A stretch of DNA of 64,000 nucleotides, taken from Bacteroidota bacterium. Its GTDB lineage: Bacteria; Bacteroidota; Bacteroidia; Cytophagales; Cyclobacteriaceae. The notes beneath the pieces were generated by a model. It saw nothing but the letters and a program-made list of their open reading frames with translations, was not told the origin of the DNA and did not search any database. The stretch spans positions 124,001 to 188,000 of the forward strand of contig JAFEAM010000021.1 of assembly GCA_018266395.1 (NCBI GenBank). Reading direction: 5' to 3'. The translations under genes were made by a program, and so were the position numbers. This document shows, one piece after another, positions 36,201 through 43,722 of this stretch. Position 1 is the first letter of the stretch. Every line of letters starts with the position of its first letter.

Positions 36201-38782
36201 TCTCCCTGTGGCAAACGGATGCCGGTGAAACTTGGGTACGGATAAAACGGCAACACAAACCGGTCGATGCTGAAGTTACCGCTTTCCTCAAAGACCTTTC
36301 CGCGGAAAATGGCATTCATTACGCCGGGAGGATTGCCTTCCACAGCTAAAGTGGTATTCACTACCGCGTGCCCATCATCATCTGTATAACCTTCAAAGAC
36401 TTTCTTTGCCTCGCTCGTTACTTCGCGCGTGGGGTCATCAAATACAAAATCCGGATAGCGGTCAAACTTTGTCTGGCCTGCTGTCAGCAACACTTCAAAT
36501 TCTGCCTTCAGGTTTCTACCCGGTGCGCCATGCAGCCAGTTTACCTGCAACGAACCGGAAATGTTCTCATTACCAGCAGTGATTCTGTCCCTTCCAAAGT
36601 TCAGATCAATCTTTAGCCGGTTGGGCTTCACTGTCTCGATCTTGACTGTCTGTGTAAATGAAGTCCCGCCCACCTTGACGTTTGCAGTCCAGTTTCCGGT
36701 CGGCGCGTCAGGTGAAGTGGCTGTTGCAAATTTGTAAAAGCCATTCTCAGATGAAGATCGTACCAGCCGCTGCGTCACAAAGCCCTGGGGGTTTTTCAAC
36801 TCCATAACTACCGGATGTTGTTCAGGTAAAAGTTTGAGTTTGTCCTCGAGGAGAAAAGTGAGGTAGAGCGAATCACCCGGTCTCCATACACCTCTTTCAC
36901 CATAAATAAGTCCCTTGATTCCCCTGTTTACCTTCTCTCCTCCGACATCGAAGTTGCTGAGTGAAAGCGACTGCCCGTCTTCCAGTTTGAGATACCCTCG
37001 TTGCGCTTCGCTCTTGGCAATGACCACAAAAGGGTTTTGCTGACTGGTGATTACTGCCTTCCCGTCTGGTCCTGTGCTGGCGCTTCCGATGATCTCCTGC
37101 TGGAAATTATACAGCTCCAGTTGCACGCCCGACATCGGCTCAGTCGTTTTGAGATTATTAACGAACAGGTAAGTACTGCCATCACCACCCGACTTGGCGG
37201 TAAGTCCCAAATCGGAGGCTATTACATTTCGGCGTACGGTACGGTTGCTCGTGTAATAGGAGGAACTGCATGGATTGTCCCGCTCTTCCCACTGATAGTC
37301 GCTGTTGTAATAGTAATCCTCATAGGAGTCCCACGCGCTTTCCTCGTTCACCGGCTGATCCCAATTGTCAGCAACCTCAGGCTCCTCAGCGGACGCGGCT
37401 TCGGCACCGCTGCAATTATAAACTGAATAAGATCGTCTGAATCCGATCGACACCTGGTAAATGGCTCCCGGCTCTGATTGCACATACTTCGAAAGATCGA
37501 GAGTATAGCGATTCCATCGGCCAAGATCAGTCACGCCGGAATTCTCCAGTGAAAGCATCGTGCGAACCAAAGGTTTCCCCACCCTTCTCAGTTCCGAATT
37601 TCCTTCCAGATCGTTGACTTGAAGGAACTGCAAAACATTGGACTCAAAGATTCTGATGATTCTGACGTCAACCGATTTGAGATTAACAGCTTCAAAGGGA
37701 AGAATCATGCCATCGGAAGAAGGAAGTATGCTGCCTTTCCCCACAAACCTGACGCTGGGCGCCACTTGCTCAAAGGCCACATCAAAGACGCCGCCTTCGG
37801 CCATTCGATAATCAAGGATGTTGCGGATACCTGGCTCAATGGTAAGTGCCTTGGATCCTGTTTGACGTACAGGCGGATAAATATGAATTTCGTTCCCGCT
37901 GATTTCGTAGTCCAGCGAAGGAATGTCACTTATGGTGATTAGACCGTCCAGTCTTTGTCGGTCACTCAATGGATCAGAAAACTGAACGGTTACGAATTGA
38001 CTGGAGCCTTGTTCAACCCTCACCCCCATAACTTTGAAGTCGCCAAGTGCCGGTACCTCCACCATCTGCTCTTCCTTCTGGTCAACACCAAGAACTCCAC
38101 CGTCGGCTGAAATCTTTACCTGTGTTGAACCCTCGCCACGACTCACTTCCTCAACAGTGAAGTTGTGCTGTTTGCCTTCTCCCGTATGCACCCAATTAAC
38201 GGCAAGTATTTTCCCCGCTTGTTCGGCCATCAACATCTTCTCCACTGCCTCATTGGGCGCAAAGTCTGCAGTCTGCACAACGCCTTCAATCTTCTGGCGC
38301 TTCAGCTCTGTCTGCACATAGGGTTTCATCCGGTCAACCGACAGCGAGAAGTTCTGCGGAATGACCCGGACTGAATATTCCAGATTATGAAGCGAAGGAG
38401 GAACCTGTATGAGCTGGTACAGGGCAAAAGAGACTTCATAGACCTGGCCGGAACGCAACCGCTCCGATGGTCTGAATTCCACCGTGCGGTGATCCATCCA
38501 GACAGTAACCCCTTTTAATGAAGGGTTGAAGTCGAAGAGCCTGACTCCTGTTTCGCCCGGACTCACGGGCTCATCCGGGTCAACGGCAAGTGTGATGCGG
38601 AAGGTGGATCCGGAACTTACGACCCCTGCCGTGTAGGATGATATGTACTCGCCAAAGGCAGGATTAACGGTCGCAATAGCGGGACCCTTGCTTCCCGCGT
38701 TTTGAAAATATAAGATGCCCGCCAGGAGAACACCGACGGCCGCAAGGCCAAGAAGCACTTTTTTCCAGGGAAGTTGAGCCAT
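33218..38782 (-). CDS. Bacterial alpha-2-macroglobulin
   Basis: 1854 residues from ATG 38782. A single N-terminal membrane helix (KVLLGLAAVGVLLAGILYF) has no lipobox cysteine, so it is anchored by the helix rather than as a lipoprotein like E. coli YfhM. MG2-type macroglobulin domains follow and then the bait and alpha-2-macroglobulin domains. The thioester motif YPHGCIEQTT is intact (Cys1402), with the alpha-helical thioester domain and a C-terminal receptor-like domain. It is predicted to trap proteases in the periplasm. It heads the operon with pbpC, the known partner of this family, which suggests joint protection and repair of the envelope. Confidence 0.92.
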   Translation of the reverse strand: MAQLPWKKVLLGLAAVGVLLAGILYFQNAGSKGPAIATVNPAFGEYISSYTAGVVSSGSTFRITLAVDPDEPVSPGETGVRLFDFNPSLKGVTVWMDHRTVEFRPSERLRSGQVYEVSFALYQLIQVPPSLHNLEYSVRVIPQNFSLSVDRMKPYVQTELKRQKIEGVVQTADFAPNEAVEKMLMAEQAGKILAVNWVHTGEGKQHNFTVEEVSRGEGSTQVKISADGGVLGVDQKEEQMVEVPALGDFKVMGVRVEQGSSQFVTVQFSDPLSDRQRLDGLITISDIPSLDYEISGNEIHIYPPVRQTGSKALTIEPGIRNILDYRMAEGGVFDVAFEQVAPSVRFVGKGSILPSSDGMILPFEAVNLKSVDVRIIRIFESNVLQFLQVNDLEGNSELRRVGKPLVRTMLSLENSGVTDLGRWNRYTLDLSKYVQSEPGAIYQVSIGFRRSYSVYNCSGAEAASAEEPEVADNWDQPVNEESAWDSYEDYYYNSDYQWEERDNPCSSSYYTSNRTVRRNVIASDLGLTAKSGGDGSTYLFVNNLKTTEPMSGVQLELYNFQQEIIGSASTGPDGKAVITSQQNPFVVIAKSEAQRGYLKLEDGQSLSLSNFDVGGEKVNRGIKGLIYGERGVWRPGDSLYLTFLLEDKLKLLPEQHPVVMELKNPQGFVTQRLVRSSSENGFYKFATATSPDAPTGNWTANVKVGGTSFTQTVKIETVKPNRLKIDLNFGRDRITAGNENISGSLQVNWLHGAPGRNLKAEFEVLLTAGQTKFDRYPDFVFDDPTREVTSEAKKVFEGYTDDDGHAVVNTTLAVEGNPPGVMNAIFRGKVFEESGNFSIDRFVLPFYPYPSFTGIRLPQGDKARGMLLTDTTHQVDIVTVDANGNGLSRPNIEVTISKLEWRWWWDNSEGNANYMSASNSTPVASGRISTVNGKGSWSFNIKYPEWGRYLVRARDMDSNHSTAKVIYVDWPGWAGRARNEAQGATMLTFSSDKPSYQIGEKATLVIPGSDNGRALISIESGSSVLQTYWVNTGKGDNKFSFEVLPEMAPNVYAHVTLLQPHAQTINDLPMRMYGVIPIMVEDSKTHLEPVIQMPDVLEPGQEVTIRVSEKTRRKMSYTLAVVDEGLLDITRYRTPDVWSRFYAREALGVKTWDLYDEVIGAFGGKVERLLAIGGDMMLKGSQDDERANRFKPVVKFLGPFTLEGGEQTHRFIMPSYIGSVKTMLVAGYQGAYGIAEKATPVRKPLMVLATMPRVLGPEEKVSLPVTLFTMEKSIKNVKVEITVTGPASVAGESSRSVTMDRDNITTDFDLAVKSETGSVHIEVNASSGAWKATDAIDLEVRNPNPPVTSVTEALLENGKSWSGSITPVGLAGTNSAILELSTLPAINLGQRLRYLMEYPHGCIEQTTSAVFAQLYLHQVKSLSDEEKASIQNNVKAAVERIKLFVTRDGGFSYWPGNEDSDSWGSTYAGHFLLEAEAKGYFIPNEMLRRWKKYQRAKSLDWRKNRERQSSELIQAYRLYTLALAGDPDMASMNRMREAGNLPLTAAWMLVATYAKAGQAETARALAANLATSVKPYSELAGSYGSDIRDKAIILETLLLLNERSKAFELVKDISQALSNTNFWMSTQATAWSLKSVSQFAAGEKRGPLKFNYSWSGKTVAAVTDLPMAQVPLAIEGNKSGSLSVESQTQGPLFVRIITRGTPARGAEQEAKNNLAMDIAYSRTDGGYLDPARLQQGDEFIATVTVSNPGLKGDYRNMVLQQIFPSGWEINNLRLEEAEDRLTGDKPTYQDIRDDRVYTYFDLPAARKVTYRVMLTASYTGTYYLPAVSCEAMYDRSIYSRTRGQTVDVVKKLMP

Positions 38783-38857
38783 AGGAATGAATATAAGAAG
38801 AGGTGGAGACTGCAATTTACGCTCTGCAGGACAGATTTCCCCGGTTGTTTCTGTTCA

Positions 38858-38892
38858 TAAAAAAAGGGGCTGTCTCGATTTGAGACAGCCCC
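38858..38892 (-). terminator. Intrinsic terminator of the Phe/Tyr operon
   Basis: On the reverse strand the 11-bp stem GGGGCTGTCTC / GAGACAGCCCC (38892-38882 with 38876-38866), with a 5-nt loop, is followed by a run of T (38865-38858). It lies 32 nt after the stop of the DAHP synthase gene. It is about 80 nt before the alpha-2-macroglobulin start and so separates the two operons. Confidence 0.85.
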
Positions 38893-38923
38893 CTTTGGAT
38901 TGACTGTATTTATCGGTTTATAG

Positions 38924-40024
38924 CTACACCCGTTCCTCGACTTTGTTCATCACTTTAGTTTGCACCTGAATAGACTCGTGGTGTACGAGCCTCAGCAAAT
39001 CCCTGGTGAAACCCTCGTCGAGACCCATGGCTTTCCCCAGCGATACCCTTGTCTGCACAATCTCTTCCCATCTACCCACTTGCAGAATTGTCACGTTATT
39101 CTCCTTCTTATACTGGCCTATTTTCTCCGATATCTTCATTCGGTTGGCCAGCTTTTGCATGATCTCGTCATCCAGCTGGTCTATCTGCTCGCGAAGAAGC
39201 CCAAGGGTATCTTTGAAAGTTTTGTTGTTGGAAGACGACGTCCGCACGACGAGCCCTTCCACAATCTTTGCCAGGGCAGCCGGCGTTACTTGTTGCTTTG
39301 CATCACTCCAGGCCGCATCCGGGTTTAGGTGACTTTCAATCATCACCCCACTCATATCGAGATCCAGCGCCTTCTGCGACACCATGCTGATCAATTCACG
39401 ATTCCCTGAGATATGACTGGGATCGCATATGACCTCCAGGCCCGGGACGCGCGTTTTCAGTTCAATCGCCAGGTCCCACATCGGCGCATTGCGGAATGGG
39501 CCTTTGTCGAATGATGAGAATCCCCTGTGGATGGCAGCCATTCGCCTGATACCGGCCCGATTCAACCGCTCGATGGCGCCGATCCACAACTCCAGATCCG
39601 GATTCACCGGATTCTTCACCATGACAGGCACATCAACACCACGAAGGGCATCGGCAATTTCCTGCACCGAAAATGGATTCACCGTTGTACGGGCGCCAAC
39701 CCATAATATGTCCACTCCTGCCTTAAGGCAAAGTTCAACATGAGCAGCCGTGGCCACCTCCGTGGTGATGGGCAGTCCTGTTTCTTCCTTGGCCTTGACA
39801 AGCCACTGCAAACCTGGCTCCCCGGCTCCTTCAAACTGCCCCGGCCTGGTTCGCGGTTTCCAGATGCCTGCCCTAAGCGCATGCACTTTTCCTGTTGCCT
39901 TCAGTTGCTTGGCCGTGGTCAGCATTTGTGACTCTGTTTCTGCACTGCATGGACCGCTGATGACCAGGGGGCGATCAACCTTCAAAACTGAACTGATAGA
40001 TTCGAATTGCATATCCTTATTCAT
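38924..40024 (-). CDS. DAHP synthase fused to chorismate mutase
   Basis: 366 residues from ATG 40024. Residues ~1-265 are a class I-beta (KDO8P-like) DAHP synthase with VISGPCSAE, KPRTRPGQFEG, VGARTTVNPFSVQE, KNPVNPD and CDPSHISG. It condenses erythrose-4-phosphate and phosphoenolpyruvate to start aromatic synthesis. Residues ~275-366 are an AroQ-type chorismate mutase (LLREQIDQLDDEIMQKLANR, KISEKIGQYKKEN), which makes prephenate. The same fusion is known in Prevotella. Last gene of the operon, after tyrA (10-nt gap) and before the terminator. Confidence 0.93.
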   Translation of the reverse strand: MNKDMQFESISSVLKVDRPLVISGPCSAETESQMLTTAKQLKATGKVHALRAGIWKPRTRPGQFEGAGEPGLQWLVKAKEETGLPITTEVATAAHVELCLKAGVDILWVGARTTVNPFSVQEIADALRGVDVPVMVKNPVNPDLELWIGAIERLNRAGIRRMAAIHRGFSSFDKGPFRNAPMWDLAIELKTRVPGLEVICDPSHISGNRELISMVSQKALDLDMSGVMIESHLNPDAAWSDAKQQVTPAALAKIVEGLVVRTSSSNNKTFKDTLGLLREQIDQLDDEIMQKLANRMKISEKIGQYKKENNVTILQVGRWEEIVQTRVSLGKAMGLDEGFTRDLLRLVHHESIQVQTKVMNKVEERV

Positions 40025-40034
40025 GGTTAAAATT

Positions 40035-40922
40035 CTACAAAGAGGGCGCCAAAGATCTGGAAGCATGCTGGGCAGTTATGCCTTCCAGCACCGGTCTTAT
40101 TTTATTGGCTTCTGCCAGCATCTTATGAAGTTCCTTGGTATTCTTTTTCATCAGTAAATACTGGAATCGCTGCAAGTGCATGATATACTCCGCGAGCGCC
40201 TGTCCCAGGTATTCAGCATTTTGCTCAAAGATAGGCGCCCACATGTCAGGGGAGCTTTTCGCAAGCCTGACGGTTGAGGCAAATCCCGAACTCGCAAGGT
40301 TGAAGATGTTTTTCTCATCCTTTTCGATGTCAAGAACGGTTTGGCCCAGAAGAAAAGAACTTACGTGCGACAGATGTGAGACATAGGCTACATGCTTGTC
40401 ATGTTCCTCCGGCTCCATAAAGATACTCTTCATTCCCAGCGCCTCGAAAACCTTTTCTGCAAGTCTCATGGAAGAGGGGCTGGACTTATCCTGCTCACAA
40501 ATAATATTGACTTTGTTTCGGAACAATCCCGAAAAAGCGGAATCCGGTCCCGAGTTTTCTGTACCTGCGAGTGGATGGCAGGCAACAAACTGTCCACGGT
40601 TAGGGTGGCCAGCCACCGACCGGCAGATCGCTCCCTTGGTCGATCCCATATCAATCACCACACATTGCGGAGGAGTCACATCCAGAACCTGGGGCAACAA
40701 GGCACTAAGTGTATTGACCGGAATGGCCATTATGACCAGATCTGATTTTGAAAGAGAATCTCCGTCTGATTCATAAGCGTCAACCAGTCCAAGTTTCACT
40801 GCTTCGGCTCCGTTGGCTTCGCTTATGTCCACGCCTGTCAAATGAGTTGCCAAGCCTGATTTCCGGAGGTCGATGGCGGCACTTCCGCCGATAAGCCCCA
40901 AACCTATAATAGTTACTTTCAT
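40035..40922 (-). CDS. tyrA: Prephenate dehydrogenase
   Basis: 295 residues. It oxidises and decarboxylates prephenate to 4-hydroxyphenylpyruvate for tyrosine. The N-terminal Rossmann motif GLGLIGGS, the segment MGSTKGAIC and HPLAGTENSGP are typical, followed by an all-helical dimer domain with HLSHVSSFLLG. There is no fused mutase or ACT domain, because mutase activity lies in the next gene. Its start overlaps the aminotransferase stop by 4 nt. Confidence 0.92.
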   Translation of the reverse strand: MKVTIIGLGLIGGSAAIDLRKSGLATHLTGVDISEANGAEAVKLGLVDAYESDGDSLSKSDLVIMAIPVNTLSALLPQVLDVTPPQCVVIDMGSTKGAICRSVAGHPNRGQFVACHPLAGTENSGPDSAFSGLFRNKVNIICEQDKSSPSSMRLAEKVFEALGMKSIFMEPEEHDKHVAYVSHLSHVSSFLLGQTVLDIEKDEKNIFNLASSGFASTVRLAKSSPDMWAPIFEQNAEYLGQALAEYIMHLQRFQYLLMKKNTKELHKMLAEANKIRPVLEGITAQHASRSLAPSL

Positions 40923-42118
40923 GCGATCTCCCTGGTTACATGGTGATTCTTTGACTTTGATTTGGACCAGGCCTGAATACGCTTCAAGGCTTCCTCCAGT
41001 TTTTCAACAGGTGCACAAAGCGAGATACGCACATGGCTGGAGCCACCAGGCCCGAAAATGAAACCTGGGGTTATGAATACTTTTGTTGAATAGAGAATCT
41101 CATCGAGCCACTTCTCCACATCTACAACGTTCCGGGGTGCCCTTGCCCAGACAAAGAGTCCAGATTGTTTTTCAGCATAAGTGCAGCCGAGTACATCCAG
41201 CAACCTCTTCGCTATCACGCTTCTTCCGCGGTACACGGTATTGAGTTCTTCGAACCATGACTTTTCGCTCCGAAGCGCTTCAATGGCAGCATGCTGAAGA
41301 CCCAGGAACATGCCGGAGTCCATATTGCTTTTCACACGAAGCACAGCATCAATATGTTCCTTGCTGCCGGCAACCCATCCAATTCTCCAGCCCGCCATGT
41401 TGTGCGACTTGCTTAAAGAATTAAGTTCCATGGCAACATCAGAAGAACCGGGAATGGCCAGCATACTCTGGGGATGTTCGTTAAGGATGAGGCTATAAGG
41501 GTTGTCATTTACAATCAGGAACTGGTTCTTTTGAGCCAGTTCAATTAGTGTTGCTAACTCCTGCCTGCTGGCCACGCGGCCCGTAGGCATGTGAGGAAAG
41601 TTCACCCACATCAGCTTGACCTTGCTCAGATCCATCGACCTCAAAGCATCAAGATCGATTCCCCAGTCAAGATCTTCCTTCAATACATAAGTCCGGATTT
41701 TGGCTCCGGCCAGCCTGGCCACAGCTGCATAGGTTGGATAGCCGGGATCGGGAATCAAAACTTCCTCCCCTTCGTTGACAAATGCCATTGTGATGTGAAA
41801 GATGCCCTCCTTCGATCCCATGAGTGGAAGGATCTCCCTTTCCGGGTCAGGATGTACGCCGTAGGTCCTTTCGTAGAAGGCGCCAATGGCCTGTCGCAGG
41901 GCTGGAATGCCCTTGTAGTTCTGATATCCGTGATGACCGGGATTACGCGCCGAGGTTGTGAGGGCCTCGACTGTTGAATGAGACGGTGATAAATCCGGGC
42001 TGCCAATGCCCAGGTTGATAACCGGCAATTCCTTGGAGTCAAGGCTGCGCACTTCAGCCAGTTTTCTGCTGAAGTAGTATTCTTCGACGTCGGCTATGCG
42101 TTGAGCTGTCTGAATCAT
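40919..42118 (-). CDS. PLP aminotransferase, class I/II (probable aromatic or DAP-type)
   Basis: 399 residues, fold-type I. The Schiff-base lysine is Lys237 in SLSKSHNMAGWRIGW, and NLGIGSPDLSPS, YQNYKGIPALRQAI and NDNPYSLI fit the family. Sequence alone leaves open whether it is an LL-diaminopimelate-type enzyme or an aromatic transaminase. Position between pheA and tyrA argues for the last step of Phe and Tyr synthesis. It starts 3 nt after pheA. No transmembrane or regulatory domain is seen. Confidence 0.88.
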   Translation of the reverse strand: MIQTAQRIADVEEYYFSRKLAEVRSLDSKELPVINLGIGSPDLSPSHSTVEALTTSARNPGHHGYQNYKGIPALRQAIGAFYERTYGVHPDPEREILPLMGSKEGIFHITMAFVNEGEEVLIPDPGYPTYAAVARLAGAKIRTYVLKEDLDWGIDLDALRSMDLSKVKLMWVNFPHMPTGRVASRQELATLIELAQKNQFLIVNDNPYSLILNEHPQSMLAIPGSSDVAMELNSLSKSHNMAGWRIGWVAGSKEHIDAVLRVKSNMDSGMFLGLQHAAIEALRSEKSWFEELNTVYRGRSVIAKRLLDVLGCTYAEKQSGLFVWARAPRNVVDVEKWLDEILYSTKVFITPGFIFGPGGSSHVRISLCAPVEKLEEALKRIQAWSKSKSKNHHVTREIA

Positions 42119-42121
42119 TTG

Positions 42122-43003
42122 TTAAAATTTGATCTCTGCTTTCTTGTATTCGCCCAGTATGTTGAGGTTGCGTGTTTGACGCAGCACCAGCTGCAGGGCT
42201 GACTCGTAGTTCTTCCTTTTCTTCCACTCCAGGTCTACGTGAATGGAATATTCGCGCGGTTTCCCGATTATAGGAATGGATTGGATCTTGGTCAGGTTAA
42301 TGCTGTTTTCCTTGAATGACATCAATACATCTGCCAGGCTTCCGGCTTCATTGGCAACCTCGAAGGAAAGGGACGCTTTGTTGCTGTCGGTACCATTGGT
42401 TGCCTTCTTGGTGAGGATGAGAAATCGCGTAAAATTCTTCTTGTTGGTTTCAATGCGCTTTTCAATGATCTCCAATCCAAACTTGCGAGCCGCGTGTTCA
42501 TTGGCAATTGCACCGGTGTCACACAGCCTTAGGTCTTTGATTTTCTTTGCAGACAAAGCCGTGTCATCACTTTCCTTGATCTCCACTCCTGACAGCCTCT
42601 GCAGAAAATCACTGCACTGACGGATGGCCATGGGATGAGATTCTATGCTTTTCAAGTCTTTCATGGTCACCCCCGGCAATACCATCAGGTGAAGGTGAAT
42701 GGGCAGATATAACTCTCCCACAATGGCAAAATGATATTCTTGAAGAAGGAAATAGTTCGGAAGGATGCTCCCTGCGATGGAATTTTCAATGGCCATGACC
42801 GCATAATCGGCCCGGTCATGTTTCAGCGTTTCACAGAGACTGTGGAATGTAAGGCATTCAATGATTTCCAGTTGCGACTGAAAGTAGGTGAGCGCCGCCA
42901 CTTCATGGAAACTGGTGGCAATGCCCTGTATGGCTACCCTGAGTTTCTTTCGTGTTGCCGTCTTGCCTGTATGGTTTGTCTTCTGTGCCTTTGTCATTGT
43001 CAT
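42122..43003 (-). CDS. pheA: Prephenate dehydratase with C-terminal ACT domain
   Basis: 293 residues. It converts prephenate to phenylpyruvate. The catalytic domain shows AIENSIAGSILPNY, DTGAIANEHAARKFGLEI and the TRF motif in NFTRFLIL. A C-terminal ACT domain (about 208-290) should bind phenylalanine, but the usual ESRP motif reads QSIP and GALV reads GSLA, so feedback binding may differ. The ATG at 43003 immediately follows the U-run of the leader terminator, and a second ATG lies at 42997. First structural gene of the Phe/Tyr operon. Confidence 0.93.
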   Translation of the reverse strand: MTMTKAQKTNHTGKTATRKKLRVAIQGIATSFHEVAALTYFQSQLEIIECLTFHSLCETLKHDRADYAVMAIENSIAGSILPNYFLLQEYHFAIVGELYLPIHLHLMVLPGVTMKDLKSIESHPMAIRQCSDFLQRLSGVEIKESDDTALSAKKIKDLRLCDTGAIANEHAARKFGLEIIEKRIETNKKNFTRFLILTKKATNGTDSNKASLSFEVANEAGSLADVLMSFKENSINLTKIQSIPIIGKPREYSIHVDLEWKKRKNYESALQLVLRQTRNLNILGEYKKAEIKF

Positions 43004-43038
43004 TAAAAAGAAGAGTCCCGCTTTTTTGGCGGGACTCT
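43004..43038 (-). terminator. Attenuator terminator in the pheA leader
   Basis: On the reverse strand AGAGTCCCGC (43038-43029), loop CAAAAAA, GCGGGACTCT (43021-43012), then TTCTTTTT (43011-43004), directly abutting the pheA ATG. Stem of 10 bp with a U-rich tract, the form of an intrinsic terminator. Placed between a Phe/Tyr-rich leader peptide and the first gene, it is read as an attenuator. Confidence 0.85.
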
Positions 43039-43088
43039 GTTTGTTTTTCGTTTTGTGTTGCTACAAAATGCTATCCTTCAAGTCCCGC
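43029..43088 (-). promoter_or_regulatory. Antiterminator pairing of the pheA leader
   Basis: GCGGGACT (43088-43081, codons 17-19 of the leader peptide) is the perfect complement of AGTCCCGC (43036-43029), the main part of the terminator 5' arm. Adding a G-U pair makes 9 bp. A ribosome stalled on the Phe/Tyr codons would leave it free to pair and block the terminator. A ribosome reaching the stop codon at 43073-43071 would mask it. Confidence 0.75.
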
Positions 43089-43136
43089 TGAGGTTTGAAA
43101 AAAATAATAGTAAAAGTAAAATCGCCAGGTCTTCAT
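43071..43136 (-). CDS. Phe/Tyr leader peptide of the aromatic operon
   Basis: 21 codons from ATG 43136 to TAG 43071. Codons 6-13 encode FYFYYYFF, eight consecutive Phe/Tyr codons, after a Trp at codon 4. The peptide ends QTSAGLEG. It is too short for gene finders. It precedes a terminator and the operon that makes exactly these two amino acids, so it functions as the sensor of charged tRNA-Phe and tRNA-Tyr. Known analogues are pheL and hisL of enterobacteria. No homology search was done. Confidence 0.85.
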   Translation of the reverse strand: MKTWRFYFYYYFFQTSAGLEG

Positions 43137-43243
43137 GACTTTATAGCAGCAGCGAAGAAAGGCCAAAAAAGCGAAAACAACAACACTTCGCAGAATATTT
43201 GTACGGAATTCCTGACAAACTAACTACTGTTAGTGGGTTCTGA

Positions 43244-43274
43244 TTGATGGTCATGGGCCAATCCCATACATTTG
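43244..43274 (+). promoter_or_regulatory. Promoter of the small lipoprotein gene
   Basis: TTG (43244-43246), a 20-nt spacer and TACATTTG (43267-43274), a perfect TAnnTTTG. The predicted start is about 9 nt before the ATG at 43290. This is the best-formed Bacteroidota promoter I see in the window. Confidence 0.65.
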
Positions 43275-43289
43275 ACACAAACAAAGTAT

Positions 43290-43718
43290 ATGAACAGATT
43301 ATTACTTGTACTTGTACTCGTCCTGTTTGCCATGATTGCCTGCGGAAAGAAGCAACAGAACGATACAAAAGTCACCTCACTTCCAGAGGATCCAAATGCA
43401 GCCCTTTATGATGAACTGATGGAAATGCATGATCAGGTCATGCTGCGGTCCGATGAGCTTTACAAACTGAAACAGGAGCTGTTAAAGGATATCGCTTCTC
43501 ACCCGGATAAGAAACAGAAAGTAGACAGTGTGGTCTTGAAACTGGATTCAGCCAGCAACGCCATGATGGACTGGATGCATCATTTTGCGATGCCCGACAG
43601 CGCTGATGCAGAAGGCAAAAGGGTTTATCTGGAAAATGAGATGGAGAAAATGAAGAAAATCCGTGACATGACAGATGAATCTCTCGGTTTGGCCAGGCCC
43701 CTGTTGGAAAAGAAATAA
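43290..43718 (+). CDS. Small coiled-coil lipoprotein of unknown function
   Basis: 142 residues from ATG 43290. The lipoprotein signal NRLLLVLVLVLFAMIACGKK has a lipobox with Cys at residue 19, so it is lipidated and lies in the periplasm or outer membrane. The mature part is highly charged and helical (ELMEMHDQVMLRSDELYKLK, ENEMEKMKKIRDMTDE) and likely forms a coiled coil. I do not recognise a family. It is divergent from the pheA leader and converges on the SET gene with 4 nt between. Confidence 0.78.
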   Translation: MNRLLLVLVLVLFAMIACGKKQQNDTKVTSLPEDPNAALYDELMEMHDQVMLRSDELYKLKQELLKDIASHPDKKQKVDSVVLKLDSASNAMMDWMHHFAMPDSADAEGKRVYLENEMEKMKKIRDMTDESLGLARPLLEKK

Positions 43719-43722
43719 TGAC

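Noticed and set aside
38858-38892. Considered as an attenuator for the alpha-2-macroglobulin operon
   Set aside because: No short leader frame or competing pairing lies between it and the gene. It sits just after the DAHP synthase stop and is explained as the operon terminator.
40919-42118. Calling the aminotransferase specifically DapL (LL-diaminopimelate aminotransferase)
   Set aside because: The sequence resembles that group, but the operon context is aromatic. No specific motif settles it, so it is left general.
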